A stretch of 64,000 nucleotides of DNA from NCBI GenBank assembly GCA_009746045.1, contig RPFO01000256.1, forward strand, positions 2,494,730-2,558,729. Reading direction: 5' to 3'. Positions 1 through 10,776 of this stretch are shown in pieces. The notes below the pieces were generated by a model. The model made no database searches. It saw nothing but the letters and a program-made list of their open reading frames with translations, and was not told where the DNA came from. Position 1 is the stretch's first letter. Each line of letters begins with the position of its first letter. Source of the stretch: Mesostigma viride. Taxonomy: Eukaryota; Streptophyta; Mesostigmatophyceae; Mesostigmatales; Mesostigmataceae. A program made the translations under genes and the position numbers.

Positions 1-192
1 GAGCAGCGGAGAGGGGGGAACAGGGGCGAGAGGGGGAAACATGGGAGAGGGGGAGCGCAGGGGCAAAGACGAGGCAGCTAGTAGTCCTTTCCAGCTCGCC
101 CGGCGTGGCGGCAACAAGTGAGGGTTAAGGGGGAGCAGGCAAAATAGAGGAAGAGATGGGCGGAGAAACCAAAGGTACTTGTCTCTCCTCAC

Positions 193-1284
193 CAGCTCGC
201 CCAGTGTGGCCGCGAACCGCTTGCTTGCCGTGGGCAGGGGGCTCGAGTAGGTGCCGTCGGGCGCAACATCGCCAAAGCTGGGCAAGGGGGTGCATGTTGG
301 GGGGGGCGGGGGGCAAGGGGCACCGCGTGGGTGAGCATAAGGTTGATGGTATTCGGGTTTGAGAAAGCGCCTCCAAAGCTGAGCAAGGGAGCAAGGGGCC
401 ACAGGGGGAGGGAACGGGGGTCCAGAGACGAGGGGAGGGGGAAACCAACGACAAGAATTGAGTAACCAGGGAGCAACCATGGGGTGGCAGAGGGAGGATG
501 CGCCGAGGAGCGAAAAAATGGGGAGGATGGATGGCAGAGGGAGGATGCGCAGAGGATAGACAGGCGAAGGGGAGCAAACAGGGGGCGGGGGACAGCAGAA
601 ACAAGTGGGGAGGATGGGTCGCAGGAACAAGGGAGGGCGTGCCTAGGAAGAAAAGATAAAGGGAGCATGGCAGGGAGGCCACCCATGAAGGGAGGCGCGC
701 AAGTATAAACCACCACACGTGCGCCCGAAGCACACACCCCACATGTACACAAAGCACGCACGCACAAAATGCGCACATGCATACGAAAAGCACGCACACA
801 CACAAAGCACGCGAGCACAAGAAAAGCGCGCACGCGCGGCCACGCACCGGTTGAGCAGGTTCTCGCGCGGGACCCGCACGTGCGTGAACTTGAACGCGCC
901 ATTGTCGATGCCGTTCAGCCCCACCTTGTGCCCGCAGTCCCGGATCTCCACCCCGGGCGCGTTGTTCCCCTCGGCGTCGCGCAGAGGGACCAGGAATGCG
1001 TGCACGCCGTAGTTGACTGTCTCCAGCCCGTTCTCGACCGTGTGGCCCTTACCCCCGCTCCCATCGGGCGCGATGCGGGGGATGCGGAGCTGCGCAAACA
1101 CGGTGGCCATGCGGCCGTGGAGCGCCCCGTTCCCGATCCACCTGGCGCGTCAAGCGCGATGGTGTGTGAGTGGTTGTGTGCGTGTGCGCGCGTGTGTGTT
1201 TGAGTGTGTGTTTGTGTGTGTGTTTGTGTGTGTGTTTGTGTGTGCGTTTGTGTTTGTGTTTGTGTTTGTGTTTGTGTTTGTGTT

Positions 1285-1316
<32 letters not shown>

Positions 1317-1656
1317 GTGTGCAAGCGGATGGGGGAAGAGTGAGATGAGAATGAGTGGGAATGGGATACACGCGCGCTATTTGCCGATCCACCTGGCATG
1401 GGATTTGCACGAGGTGGCAGTGGTCCAGGAAGCGGTGGTGGGGAGGGAGCATTGTCAGGCTGCAACATGCGCGTGCCATTGCCGTATTTGCAGTTGTGTC
1501 TTTTGCTGTTGCCGATCCACCTGGCCCGTGTGGGTGCAAGAAAGGGAGTCTATGGCCGGTGCGTGCGCAGGCTAGGGGGGGGGGGGGGGGGGGGGAATCT
1601 ATGGCCGGCGCGTGAGCAGGCTATGTCATCCACCCGACAAATGCGCGCGCGCGCGC

Positions 1657-1706
<50 letters not shown>

Positions 1707-4234
1707 GTGGGCAGCTGGGTGGGCATGGGGGTGGGTGTGCGCATGGTCCACAGCCCAGCCCTGAAACAGCAACGTACGTCATGGCCATGTGTGTGATAGA
1801 AGCACGGGAGGAACAGAGCCACCGCCGTAGAACACCCACCACTCGATCGCACCCCGAGCGGGGCCATGTGTTGCGCCACAGTTCTTACATGAAGAGGTGA
1901 CCCGTCGAATAGAAGTAAGTCCCGCCCCCTCCCATACTTCCTTGACCATCCACCACTCGATCGCGCCTCGAGTTAAGCGCGTGAATGTCACACGCAAACC
2001 TTCCCAAATGAACAACAGTCGGCCCCTCTCATCGTTCGTCTGACACCCACCATCCCTCCACCATCCCTGCACCAACAGCTGGGCGATTCCCCACCCACCA
2101 CTTGATCGCGCCCGAGTTGGGTGTGTGGATGTCAAACTCCTGCGTCTCGGGGATGTAGGTCGCCTCCGTCTGGACACCCTGCACATTGGAGCCTGGGGGG
2201 GGGGGGAGAGAGAGGGGAGGGAGGGAGAGGTGCGCACGGTCGCGGACAGAGGTTGTAGTTCAAGCGAGGCTTGAGCGGGTACCGGGTTCTGGGCTTCGAC
2301 CTTCGATTTCAGAAATGGCTGGAGCTTCACCAGAGAGCCTTGAAATGGGAAGGGATGGAACTTCAGATTTGAAGCGATGGCTTCACAGTCGACAGGGATG
2401 GAGCTTCGCAGCTGAAAGGGACGGGAATTTCAGAAACAAGACGAAGGGCTTCACGATTGACGACGAGAAGCCTTCACACTTACCTACCCAGATTGAAAGA
2501 CCGTGTCCAGTGGGGCTAATACACATCCCTAGAGTAACGAGCCGCACAGTTGAAGGAGAGGAGCTTCACAGCAAGGGAATCGAATTTGGGTTAAGGCATG
2601 GGCTCAACAGTAAAAACTGAAAGGGTTTCACATAAGACAAAGATGGATGGCTTAGTAGTGTTCAGTAGGTCTATCACCGCCCCCCCACCCCCCCCATCAT
2701 CTCCCACACGTTCCAGTATATCTCGAACATGTCCCAGAATATCTATTCACTAAATGAACACATTCCATTATAGTGAACACATTCCATTATAGTGAACACA
2801 TTTCAGTATAGTGAACACATTCCAGTATAGTGAACACATTCCAGTGTAGGACGCACGTCGCACAGTGCATGGCGCTGTGTGTGCCTTGTGGCATGTGTAT
2901 ATCTATTTAATAACATGGCATCGGTGGTACTTGGCATGGCGAACGAAACAGGCTGTAAGGACCCCTGCCTTATGAGTGCCACCTCTACTCCGCATAAATG
3001 CATGTGATAACTGTCAAACCTCCTGCCTCATTCTGAAGTCCTGATGCGGTGGCGTGGTGAAGAGTGCAATGGGCTCCTGCTCCGCTACTAGTTCTACCCA
3101 GGAAAAGGGGCACACGTGGGTGCCCGGTTGTTCGACGCAGTAAACAGTGCAACACGGGCATTTCAGGCTGAGGGGAAGCCATCACGCGCGGTTGTGGCAA
3201 TCAACTGCCTGAAACGCTTGGTGCAATGAATGGCATCAAATGGCTACAATCTCCACAACTGCGGTCGCCATTAGGAACAAGACACATGCAATTTTTTGCC
3301 ACACGAGGCAGATATAACTAACTGCAGAAGCAAGGAGACTGATGGAACACTAATAAGCCGATGATTCGGGATCTAAGATCTCGGGCTGGTATCTAGCGGA
3401 TGACGGATCGGTCACGTGTGCCGTTGCAGGCAAAATCCCAGCTGCCGCAAGGACCTAAGGATAATCAGAATGATTATATAGATCGGGAACAAAATCTTCC
3501 TTCATAACGGGCCTGCCACTGACAAACACAGCAACTACTTACCGTGATCCAGCTCGGTCATGGCGAAGCACCCGGGCAGCCGAACCGCCCCGATATCCGC
3601 CAGATATTTGTCGTGATGACGCTTGGTCCCGAGGTTAACGACGCTGCCGCCCCATAGACTAAATTGCACCCCTGTCTTGATGGCGAGCGACATGTCGATA
3701 TGGCCCAGTGCTCCTACAACCGCGAAATACCTGCAATCAAAAGAGAATTCCGCCGCGATGGGCCAGCTAAGGACTAATCAGGGGTGGGCAAAAACCGCCT
3801 AGATCTAGATGACGAATTGAGACGAAGGTGAACTATGGCGACAATCAACTTTCAATTTGCTATACATTGATTGCTTACTTGGCCGGGTCTGTTCGCAAAT
3901 ACGTCAGCGGGTCGATGCCCGCGCCTATCAAGGCATAAATCTGGCGAAGAACAAGCTTCCTGTGCTCGTCCTTCGAAATCTCCACCGGGGTGGTAAGCGA
4001 TGGATTGCCGACAAACACGTCAAACACCCTCTTCCGAACTTGCGCAACATCATGTGGGCCACTCATGTAGCGAGCCAAGGCAGCGCCATCTAACACGGCA
4101 ATCCGCCCCGTAGAGCTGCACGGTTGCAGCGTGAGCTGTTCTTCAGTGGTTTCCTCATTGCCAATAACCCGCGCAAAATGCTGCATCCTCCGTGTAGCGC
4201 TCTCCATTTTGCTTGCTAAATTCTCAGGGGGCAC
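193..4234 (-). CDS. ACX2: Peroxisomal acyl-CoA oxidase, ACX2-like (N-terminal half, runs off the window)
   Basis: Catalyses the first, FAD-dependent and H2O2-producing step of peroxisomal fatty-acid beta-oxidation. Five exons are seen on the minus strand: 3879-4234, 3543-3730, 2099-2192, 848-1141 and 193-277. All have GT-AG borders and together give exactly 339 codons. Recognisable blocks in order are [113 protein letters not shown] and RFAATLGEL. These follow plant ACX2 (long-chain) closely. The flavin-binding [12 protein letters not shown] block is intact. Plant ACX2 is about 690 residues, so the FAD-contact and C-terminal domains lie beyond position 1. The start at 4234 is the first in-frame ATG; ATGs at 4204 and 4183 are alternatives. 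I saw no clear PTS2. Several introns hold copies of their own borders (see findings). Confidence 0.93.
1142..2098 (-). other. ACX intron 3 with repeated splice-junction copies and microsatellites
   Basis: The intron is set by exon joins that restore the family sequence IKWWIGN. It contains two further copies of the donor-side exon end (GCGATCRAGTG then GTGG; borders 1953/1954 and 1839/1840). It also contains two further copies of the acceptor (GCCAGGTGGATCGG; exon-like starts at 1392 and 1520). Between them lie a GTTT/GT tract (about 1196-1316), a poly-G run (about 1576-1595) and a CG-then-GT tract (about 1640-1703). Confidence 0.85.
2753..2848. repeat. 20-bp minisatellite in ACX intron 2
   Basis: About five tandem units of the pattern AGTGAACACATTCCATTAT, with small changes (CAGTAT for CATTAT). 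The array lies in intron 2 (2193-3542). The same intron has a looser repeated motif GGGATGGAGCTTC between about 2317 and 2640. No coding content is seen in the rest of the intron. Confidence 0.85.
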
Positions 4235-5140
4235 AGTACTTTCGTGATTTTTTCACTGCGACGCAATTCAGCTCAGATTGTAATCTCATCCATACCTAAA
4301 TCATGCCGACTTTATGCCCGGACTTGTGAAATTGCCGACGCAAACCTGCACGTGCCGCGTCAGCTCCACACGGGCGGGGCTGGGGAATGACGCAGGTTTG
4401 CAATCCACGTCAGCGAGCGCCTCCAATTCTAGTCGCCGACACGGATTTTCGTGCGCCCCGCATTCACCCAGCGCGCCCGGTGCACGCTGCACGCGCCCCG
4501 ATTTTTCTGAACGCGGCCACTGGGAGTGGGCACTGAGATGCTCACCAGTCACCATCGTATTGTAGCGTGACGCGTGGCCAAATCCCGCGAGTTGTATACA
4601 TCCTCTCTGCTGCTCTTCGCGGGATCCAACGATCCAACTGACTGACTGTGGGCGTTCCTACGGCACGTATACAACGTGTACGAGCGCACGTCTATAGTGT
4701 GTACGAGCGTACTTTACTTGTCGACTGACGACCTACGGACCTAGTCGAGCCCTGGTCGAGCCGAAATTTTGCCTGGGCATGCCACGGCACACGGGCCACC
4801 TGTCTTGTGTCAACTGTCGATTGTGTGTCTCTTTCCAGGCGATTTGATTCCTGAGTTGCCGGCCGCCTGCGGCTATGGCGGTGTTTGCCGTAAACTGATC
4901 ATTCCTGAGCCGAGCTGTACCGTTCGCGGGTGAGCGCAGGCTCCTTCTGCACTACAGCGGATGAAATATAAAATAACGCCCGAGCTGTCTACGCATGCTT
5001 TACATAGTTTGTGCGATGCAATCATGAGCATACGGAAGGCAGAGTGGGCATCCGGCCGATACAGCCTAGCTGGCACCAAGCCCGCCCAGCCTGCAAGGAC
5101 GTTTTGTCCTCACCTGGCGTGCCCCAGGCCGCGCGCGGCA
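4235..5140. other. 5' flank of the acyl-CoA oxidase gene, no gene recognised
   Basis: Spacer upstream of the ACX start, so it should hold that gene's promoter and 5' leader on the minus strand. It is GC-rich at 4300-4560. A short motif GTGTACGAGCG occurs twice near 4676 and 4700. Small ORFs here show no family resemblance and overlap on both strands. I see no convincing core promoter motif. Confidence 0.4.
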
Positions 5141-6075
5141 GGGCCGCCACCCGTGGACTAAGTTCCGTGATAGACTAAGTAGGCATGGACATGAGTGCTA
5201 CGCTAGACGAGACGGCTCACACCTGGGCACTGAACCTCCTGGTTTGTCTGTAATAATATGGAAGCATTTGGCTCGCAAGGATAGATGGCTTAATTAGTAG
5301 TGATGAAGGAGACTGTTACGACCTGGTTCTCCTCCACCTCGACCCCAGGACCTGACCTGTCCGAAACTAACTAACCCAGTAGAAGAAGAAACCCTGTTCT
5401 GCATTTTGAAAGATCGTTGAACTCCCGACTCTAATGCTTTCCGATAATTGTTTCCATAAGTGAGCCATTGACACTTTTACTTAGACATCATCTGGCAATA
5501 ATGTACATCCATGGTTCGATTAGCTGTAACAAGCCATATCAAAGCCAGGTCGAACTGTCAACACAAGGAAATTGCAACACCTAAATTGGCCGACAGCCCC
5601 GTGCGTGCTAGGGCCAAACATGGCCCTCGCCCGTACGATTACAGACAGCGGGTTAGATCTACGCAGGACAACATTCTAGTGCCACGTAGGGCGGCGCTGG
5701 TCCAGAACACACAGAGCGCCAACGGTCCAGGCCATAAAGTACGCAGCGCGGCGCGACTGCACCGGCCCACAGTACTGAACAATTGACACGTCACTGGACC
5801 AACTAACAACCGGTCAAAAGGATCCTAACCACACGTAAAGGTAGGAAAGACACAGTCGTAACCACGGACTGTTTCGGAATAGCTGAGGCCACCAATGACG
5901 TAAGGCCTCAATTTACGGCCGTAATAACACAGTTTGTTACGCGCCGTAACAGAGACCACGTACCCCAAGTCTGTGGCCGGGGCTCTGCGTGTGACCGCGT
6001 TTGACATTCATAGCGATTCAGGCCGTGGTGCCCACAACTGACCCTGTAACTAGGAACTAGATAGCTAAATTAAAT
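5141..6075 (+). repeat. Dispersed repeat (family E) interrupted by a solo LTR
   Basis: The outer parts (5145-5313 and 5952-6068) match a single continuous copy at 35570-35830: CCACCCGTGGACT, GGTTTGTCTGTAATAT, then CATTCATAGCGATTC and CTAGATAGCT. A third, inverted copy lies near 43100-43430. The family carries no protein I recognise, so its class is unknown. Confidence 0.65.
5314..5951 (-). mobile_element. Solo LTR, Ty3/gypsy-like
   Basis: The 638-bp block starts TGTTACG and ends CGTAACA, and sits inside a family-E repeat. The 5-bp direct repeat GAGAC flanks it (5309-5313 and 5952-5956). The undisturbed repeat copy at 35700 reads GGAGACCACC through this point, which confirms insertion. Its right end (AATTTACGGCCGTAA, then GTTACGCGCCGTAACA) resembles the LTR of the large gypsy element nearby, so the two are relatives. 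No internal region remains. Confidence 0.85.
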
Positions 6076-6082
6076 TAAATTG

Positions 6083-6360
6083 GAACACATCTCCTGAATG
6101 ATTTATCTAGTACAAATCCGACTGGCTTGCATCACTCCCCGGCCGGACAGGAGAACTTTTGCGGTTGGATTGTAGGTGTCAGCTGGCGATGCCTTAGGAT
6201 CAGGAGACGTCCGTCCTATATAGTCAGCAAAAGTGGGTGCGAGAGGTCCCCAGTTCGATTCCGGCCTGGATTCATTTGCAGATCGCGTTTTCCGCGGAAC
6301 GGCACTGAATGCAAATGGTTTTCACTATTTGCGGCGTGCCAAATCATCAGAATATCTCCG
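6083..6360 (+). repeat. SINE candidate with a tRNA-like segment
   Basis: A block of about 270 bp matches an inverted copy at 45191-45473. Near 6231-6265 it reads GTGGGTGCGAGAGGTCC followed by AGTTCGATTCC. This resembles the anticodon, variable and T-arm part of tRNA-Pro and a Pol III B box. The 5' half does not fold as a tRNA, so I do not call a tRNA gene. A short repeat ATCTCC may flank it. The second copy has a clearer 13-bp duplication. Confidence 0.5.
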
Positions 6361-6382
6361 TTGGGAACATGTAGCACATATC

Positions 6383-6946
6383 TGTTACGCCGCAAGCCTC
6401 TACCGCCACCTCTACCTCTACCTGGCCTAATGCTTCCTAGACTAGTAAGGCCGCCTCTAGTTAAACCCCTAGCGAAAGACGAACGAGACGATCCAGATCT
6501 CAATGCATTTACGTATGTGCTACTGTAATACGCCATAAGCCATTTACACAAACCCGTTTACTCCAGGAATAGAGGAAGGAAACACAACTACACTGCCGTG
6601 ACCCAAGCTAATATGTGTTAATTCATTTAACACACGCCGAGTGACCACACAAGGAGTGGAGCGTGCATAAATGGTCACCAACGGTCCAGCAGGCTCGGGC
6701 CGACCTGGCCCTCGCCTTCAGAAACACAGAAACACAGGCAGGTGCACAGATGCACGCCGGACCACTACATTCTACCAAAGGATAAGGACCACTAATAAAG
6801 TACGCGGCGCGGCGCCCAAAAGCACCCAATGTACCACGGTACTGTTACGAGGACAATCGCTAGAACTACAAGTAAACCTAGAGACAACCGAGGCCAAGGA
6901 CCTAATTTACGTCCGTAACTACAACGAATTGTTACGCGACGTAACA
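6383..6946 (-). repeat. 3' LTR of the gypsy element
   Basis: Matches 24103-24666 nearly base for base. It begins TGTTACGCCGCAAG and ends GCGACGTAACA. The duplication ATATC lies just outside (6378-6382). Confidence 0.92.
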
Positions 6947-7066
6947 CCTCCCCCCCCACAAAAGGTAGGGAGCCCTCTCCCTACGCACAGGGAGGAAACC
7001 AAAGGGGTAGGAAAAACCTAATGCACCCAGCACACACCAACACAATCGACAGACCATCCCAGATAC

Positions 7067-10000
7067 AGTTAACGTAAAGGATTTACGTTAGATGGATAGA
7101 GATTGTTACGCTCTTTCCAACGGCACCTTGAACGCCTCATTTGGTTAAGGAACGTAAAAGTTATGACGTTTCCTAGGCTGTGCCGACAGTACCCGGCGCG
7201 CCACTGTGGGCGCGTACGGACACAGGATGTACAAGTGTCACTTTGATAGTCCGCAGGACGTTGACAGGACTTGTACAGGACTTGATGGTCAATTGATAGG
7301 TAGGCGCACTGTAGCGCGCCAGGACCTATGAGACAGTTGATGCTGACTAGTGTACGGATAGGTCCACAGGACTAGCCGTATGGACAATTGATAGATCTGC
7401 GCGCCAAAGGCGTGCCAGAGTCTGTGTAATCAATTGATTGACAGTTCAGCTGTGACAGTGCAGCTGAATACTTGGACGCGTCCCTAGCAAGCTATATGAG
7501 TGACTTGGTCACACTGGGGCGCTAGTTCTTGCGTGCACGTTCTCTTGGCACTGCGACCCTGTCGCCTGTGCTGCGTGCAGTCTTGGAAGTGACGTGACTT
7601 ACGTCTGTGTTTCCTGATTATTAATAAAGGCAACTTCCTGCAAGAACCATGGCGGAATTCGTGGCATTCTTACCCTCACAACTCGTATTACAATAGTTTG
7701 CCTGTCATTCTCTCAACAGGGGCTTGGACTATGGCTCAGTGGTGATAGACTTCAAGAGGGCATTTCTGGAGGGTGATGCAGATGTGGCACAGGAAAAGTG
7801 GGAGGGCAAGACGCCTTTCTATGTTAGGGTGCCTGCTGTATGGAAAAGGGACATCCACACGGAGTTCCTTAAAATCCTCAAGGGCCTGGAGGGCCTGAGG
7901 TCAAGTCCAATAATCTGGAGGGAGACTCTCAACCGTTTCCTGAAGGAGCATTGCAACTTGAAGGTCTCTCCTGTAGACCCCTGTCTGTTTCTGGGGCAAT
8001 GGGAAGGCCTGCCAGTGTATGCTTCGCTGCATGGGGATGACCTACATCTGATAGCTCCCACGTCGTGGCTTAAGGAGCTGATCTCCATCATTAAGTCCAA
8101 GTTTCCTCTGGGTAGGGAGCAATGGCAGGTGGAGAATGAGCCTCTGCTGTTTGTGGGCATGGAGGCCACACTGGTGAAGAAGGGAGGGGAGTGGCGTATG
8201 CTGCTGGTGGGGGGCAATGACTATCAAGAGACCCTCATTAGCAAGCTTCCTCCAACCATCACACAGGCACTGTGTCCCATGGTGAGGGGCATGGTTGCTT
8301 GGGTGGCAGGCATTTCCAGGCCAGACCTTATGGTCATAGCCAGGTTGCCTGATGACATGCTGGTGGAGCTAGGGTCTGCCAAGGTGGCTGGTCAGGTCAG
8401 GGCTTCATCTGGCATTCTGTTGTCTGCAGTGGATTTATCACAACCCATTTGCATGGAGCTGTATGTGGATAGCTCAATGGACAGCAGGCAGGTCTCCAAG
8501 GTCAGGGGCAGGGCTGCAGGGCTCTTTGTGCTCAGACAGTCCTGAAGGCCTGGGGAGTTTGGTGAGCTGGTTTAGTCGCCTGCACAAACGGGTGGCTGTC
8601 AGCAGTGATGTGGCAGAATGCAGGGCTATTTGTGAAGGCATTCACACAAGCCTTTATCTGAAGGAGTTGCTTCATCAGATGACTTCTAACACTCCTTGGC
8701 CACTTCAGGTTACCACTCTTCTAAAAACAGACTCCATGGGGATGGTGCAGTTTGTGCACAGGCAGATGGCCAGAAGTAGGGACTTGGATTATCTCCTTCT
8801 TAAGGAATTGTCCTCCTTGGCCAATATTGAGCATATCCCTGGGGTTGACAATCCTGCTGATGCTTTGACCAAGCTAGTGCAGAAGGCAGCAGTGCAATAC
8901 AAGGTTCTTCAGTCTCTGATGGACCCATCTCAGCAAGCTGTCTAAGCTGGTGTATGGTTATAGGGCATTGGAGAGCAGATTGTGTGGTAATGTCAGCATT
9001 GTGACTGGCATAATACTTGTATTTTACTCTGTACTAAGGCTCATGGACCATGGTACACTCACTCTGATTTTAATCAGGATACAGCCAGGCTTTGGCTGGG
9101 GTTCATGCTGTTGACTACACAAGGTTGACAGGTCCATTACAGACCATGTATTCTACTTTAAAAGAAATGTATATTTGTACATACTTCTCACAATGGTCTG
9201 GGAACCTTTATTCTGGGGTTTATAGGGCGGGGTTCGATTCCCTGGTATTATGTTTCTACAAGCTGGCCTGTTCAGGTGTTTGCCTGTTCAGACTTCCCTA
9301 GTTCCCCAGGGCAGGATTTAATTGTTGCCTATGTGTTTTCATTTTGTCATTGGTTTGCTGTGGCAGTTTACCATCTGGCAAGTAGACGGGCGCCGTAAGA
9401 CGGGCGCCAATAGACCCCTGTTGAGAGAATGACAGGCAAACTATTGTAATACGCCTTACTTTGTCAAGTGGTATTTTAATTGTCATGGATTTATTGTACT
9501 TATATTGAATATGTACTGGGTTTTATGGGATTAGTATCTGGGATTAATGTAACTCACCGCCAGAAGGTCATTGTACTGGAGGCTCTACCGAGGTGATGGG
9601 ATTAATTCCTGGAGAAGACCTCATAGAATTAACCTGTATGTATTTAATTTTGTGTGCTTCTAATATCTGGTGGTACTCTGTAATGCCACTTCCATAGGTT
9701 TTTATCCATTTCTCATGGAATGGTTTTCCCTGTGGCAGATCTGTTTCTTTTCCAGTTCCTTAAAAGAAAGGGCTGGGGGAATGGCAATGGCCATTAAAGA
9801 CATCTGTTCAAGCTTCAAGCTGGAGTGAAGGACATTTCAAGCTACTTCAAGGGTCCCTGGCAGGGGATGTGATCCCTAAAGAAAAGAAGGGATTGGAGTT
9901 AACGTAAAGGATTTACGTTAGATGGATAGAGATTGTTACGCTCTTTCCAACGGCACCTTGAACGCCTCATTTGGTTAAGGAACGTAAAAGTTATGACGTT

Positions 10001-10513
10001 TCCTAGGCTGTGCCGACAGTACCCGGCGCGCCACTGTGGGCGCGTACGGACACAGGATGTACAAGTGTCACTTTGATAGTCCGCAGGACGTTGACAGGAC
10101 TTGTACAGGACTTGATGGTCAATTGATAGGTAGGCGCACTGTAGCGCGCCAGGACCTATGAGACAGTTGATGCTGACTAGTGTACGGATAGGTCCACAGG
10201 ACTAGCCGTATGGACAATTGATAGATCTGCGCGCCAAAGGCGTGCCAGAGTCTGTGTAATCAATTGATTGACAGTTCAGCTGTGACAGTGCAGCTGAATA
10301 CTTGGACGCGTCCCTAGCAAGCTATATGAGTGACTTGGTCACACTGGGGCGCTAGTTCTTGCGTGCACGTTCTCTTGGCACTGCGACCCTGTCGCCTGTG
10401 CTGCGTGCAGTCTTGGAAGTGACGTGACTTACGTCTGTGTTTCCTGATTATTAATAAAGGCAACTTCCTGCAAGAACCATGGCGGAATTCGTGGCATTCT
10501 TACCCTCACAACT
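7067..10513 (+). mobile_element. Short copia-type LTR element, nested in the gypsy element
   Basis: The LTRs at 7067-7683 and 9897-10513 are 617 bp each and look identical by eye, so the insertion is recent. The target duplication GATAC flanks the element (7062-7066 and 10514-10518). The termini are AGTT/AACT rather than TG/CA. The purine-rich run AAAGAAAAGAAGGGA precedes the right LTR, giving a plus orientation. The 2.2-kb interior keeps only reverse transcriptase and RNase H pieces (about 7724-8942); gag, protease and integrase are not seen. A 37-bp inverted repeat occurs at 7684-7720 and 9418-9454. The element is broken and defective, probably mobilised by a relative. Confidence 0.88.
7724..8942 (+). 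pseudogene. Copia reverse transcriptase / RNase H remnant
   Basis: Fossil coding piece inside the copia-type element. Copia-like landmarks are VVIDFKRAFLEGD in the first RT block, SPVDPCLF, an ISRPD block, then the RNase H segment SSDVAECRAICEG and ADALTK near the end. The order and spacing fit Ty1/copia pol. Upstream pol domains are absent. The piece is broken. Confidence 0.8.
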
Positions 10514-10776
10514 GATACAAAGCACCAATAGTTCACACGGTACGTCTCCACCACCACGCCGGGTGGTGTAGGGTTAGCCAGCACCAAGCCTGGTGGGAGG
10601 TTCCCCTAACTGCCTGGAACGGAGTCCTTGCCGGGGGGGGACGGCACTGGGCAGGACACACAGAGTAAACACATCAGTACCAAGGACCAAGAACAGCCAA
10701 TCAACTGGCCAGAATATGAGGGCGACTCTATATACCGGAGGGACAACACCCTCAGGTCGGGCCTAAGGCCCTCTAT

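Noticed and set aside
189-902. 237-codon and 240-codon minus-strand ORFs at the left edge
   Set aside because: They run through ACX introns and out-of-frame exon 5, and the sequence is low-complexity Pro/Ser/Cys. The exon model explains the conserved part.
6221-6275. Functional tRNA-Pro gene
   Set aside because: Only the 3' part resembles tRNA. The acceptor and D arms do not pair, and the anticodon stem lacks its 5' strand.
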